Source: Syntrophaceae bacterium UBA1062
GTDB lineage: Bacteria; Desulfobacterota; Desulfomonilia; UBA1062
Direction: 5' to 3'
DNA length: 5,379 nt
NCBI GenBank assembly: GCA_002316295.1
Contig: DCDF01000122.1
Span: 1-5,379 of the forward strand
Program-made: the position numbers and the translations under genes
Shown: in pieces, positions 5,286-5,379 of the stretch
Layout: every line of letters starts with the position of its first letter
How positions within the stretch are numbered: position 1 is the first letter of the stretch
The notes under the pieces: model-generated
Told to the model about the DNA's origin: nothing
What the model saw: the letters and a program-made list of their open reading frames with translations, nothing else
Database searches by the model: none

Positions 5286-5379
5286 TCCAGAAACGATAAT
5301 GAGAGAAAGCTCCTCATAAAATAACCATGAACAGATGATCCGGAGAATACCCGATCCCCGAAAAGAGCAGTATTCCCCG

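Larger units (their letters stand above)
5096..5379. other. Host sequence without a supported gene
   Basis: These 284 bp resume the host sequence after the insertion. I find no convincing coding region on either strand. A minus-strand frame stays open from the right edge down to a TGA at 5168-5170 (69 codons) but has no recognisable motif. The stretch does hold two hairpin-forming sequences (5172-5212 and 5244-5285) and a small one at 5159-5172 (CTTGA-AAAA-TCAAG). No tRNA-like fold or CRISPR-type repeat is seen. Confidence 0.6.

Noticed and set aside
5335..5379. ATG at 5335 opening a plus-strand frame to the right edge
   Set aside because: Only 15 codons are visible, with no ribosome site and no recognisable sequence.

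Overview
The window looks like the chromosome of a fairly GC-rich, free-living Gram-negative bacterium. A Desulfobacterota (former Deltaproteobacteria) host is my best guess. It rests on a type II secretion/type IV pilus-type ATPase next to radA, an IHF-like gene with its own AT-rich promoter, and the general protein flavour; no rRNA or other marker is present to fix the taxon. All genes supported here lie on the + strand.

Left part (1-2419): the 3' portion of a GspE/PilB-family secretion ATPase is followed, with a 1-nt stop/start overlap (TAATG), by a complete radA (Sms). Both have strongly GC-biased third positions, which also produces long spurious antisense reading frames. The two products act in unrelated processes, extracellular secretion or pilus assembly and recombination-dependent DNA repair, but they are almost certainly co-transcribed and probably translationally coupled.

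Middle (2420-3334): an AT-richer stretch holds a 121-codon gene of unknown function (2538-2903). A likely sigma-70 promoter overlaps its stop codon and leads to a gene for a 99-aa IHF/HU-family DNA-bending protein (2974-3273) with a near-perfect Shine-Dalgarno sequence.

Right part (3329-5095): a complete insertion sequence of 1755 bp (3335-5089). It has 26-bp imperfect terminal inverted repeats (21/26 matching), a perfect 6-bp target duplication (AGGTAC on both sides) and a single intact 536-aa DDE transposase of the IS4 superfamily, best matching the IS1634 group. The 9-bp core of the inner half of the terminal repeats (TTGTAACGA) recurs twice more as a perfect hairpin just before the transposase start. 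The transposase stop codon lies inside the right terminal repeat. The element landed in one arm of an inverted repeat downstream of the IHF-like gene and does not interrupt a recognisable gene.

The last 284 bp (5096-5379) hold no gene I can support, but they contain two notable hairpin-forming sequences. I do not see a clearly new multi-gene system. The most interesting signals are the end-mimicking hairpin of the insertion sequence, the unknown 121-aa gene beside the IHF-like gene, and the nested inverted repeat near the right edge.
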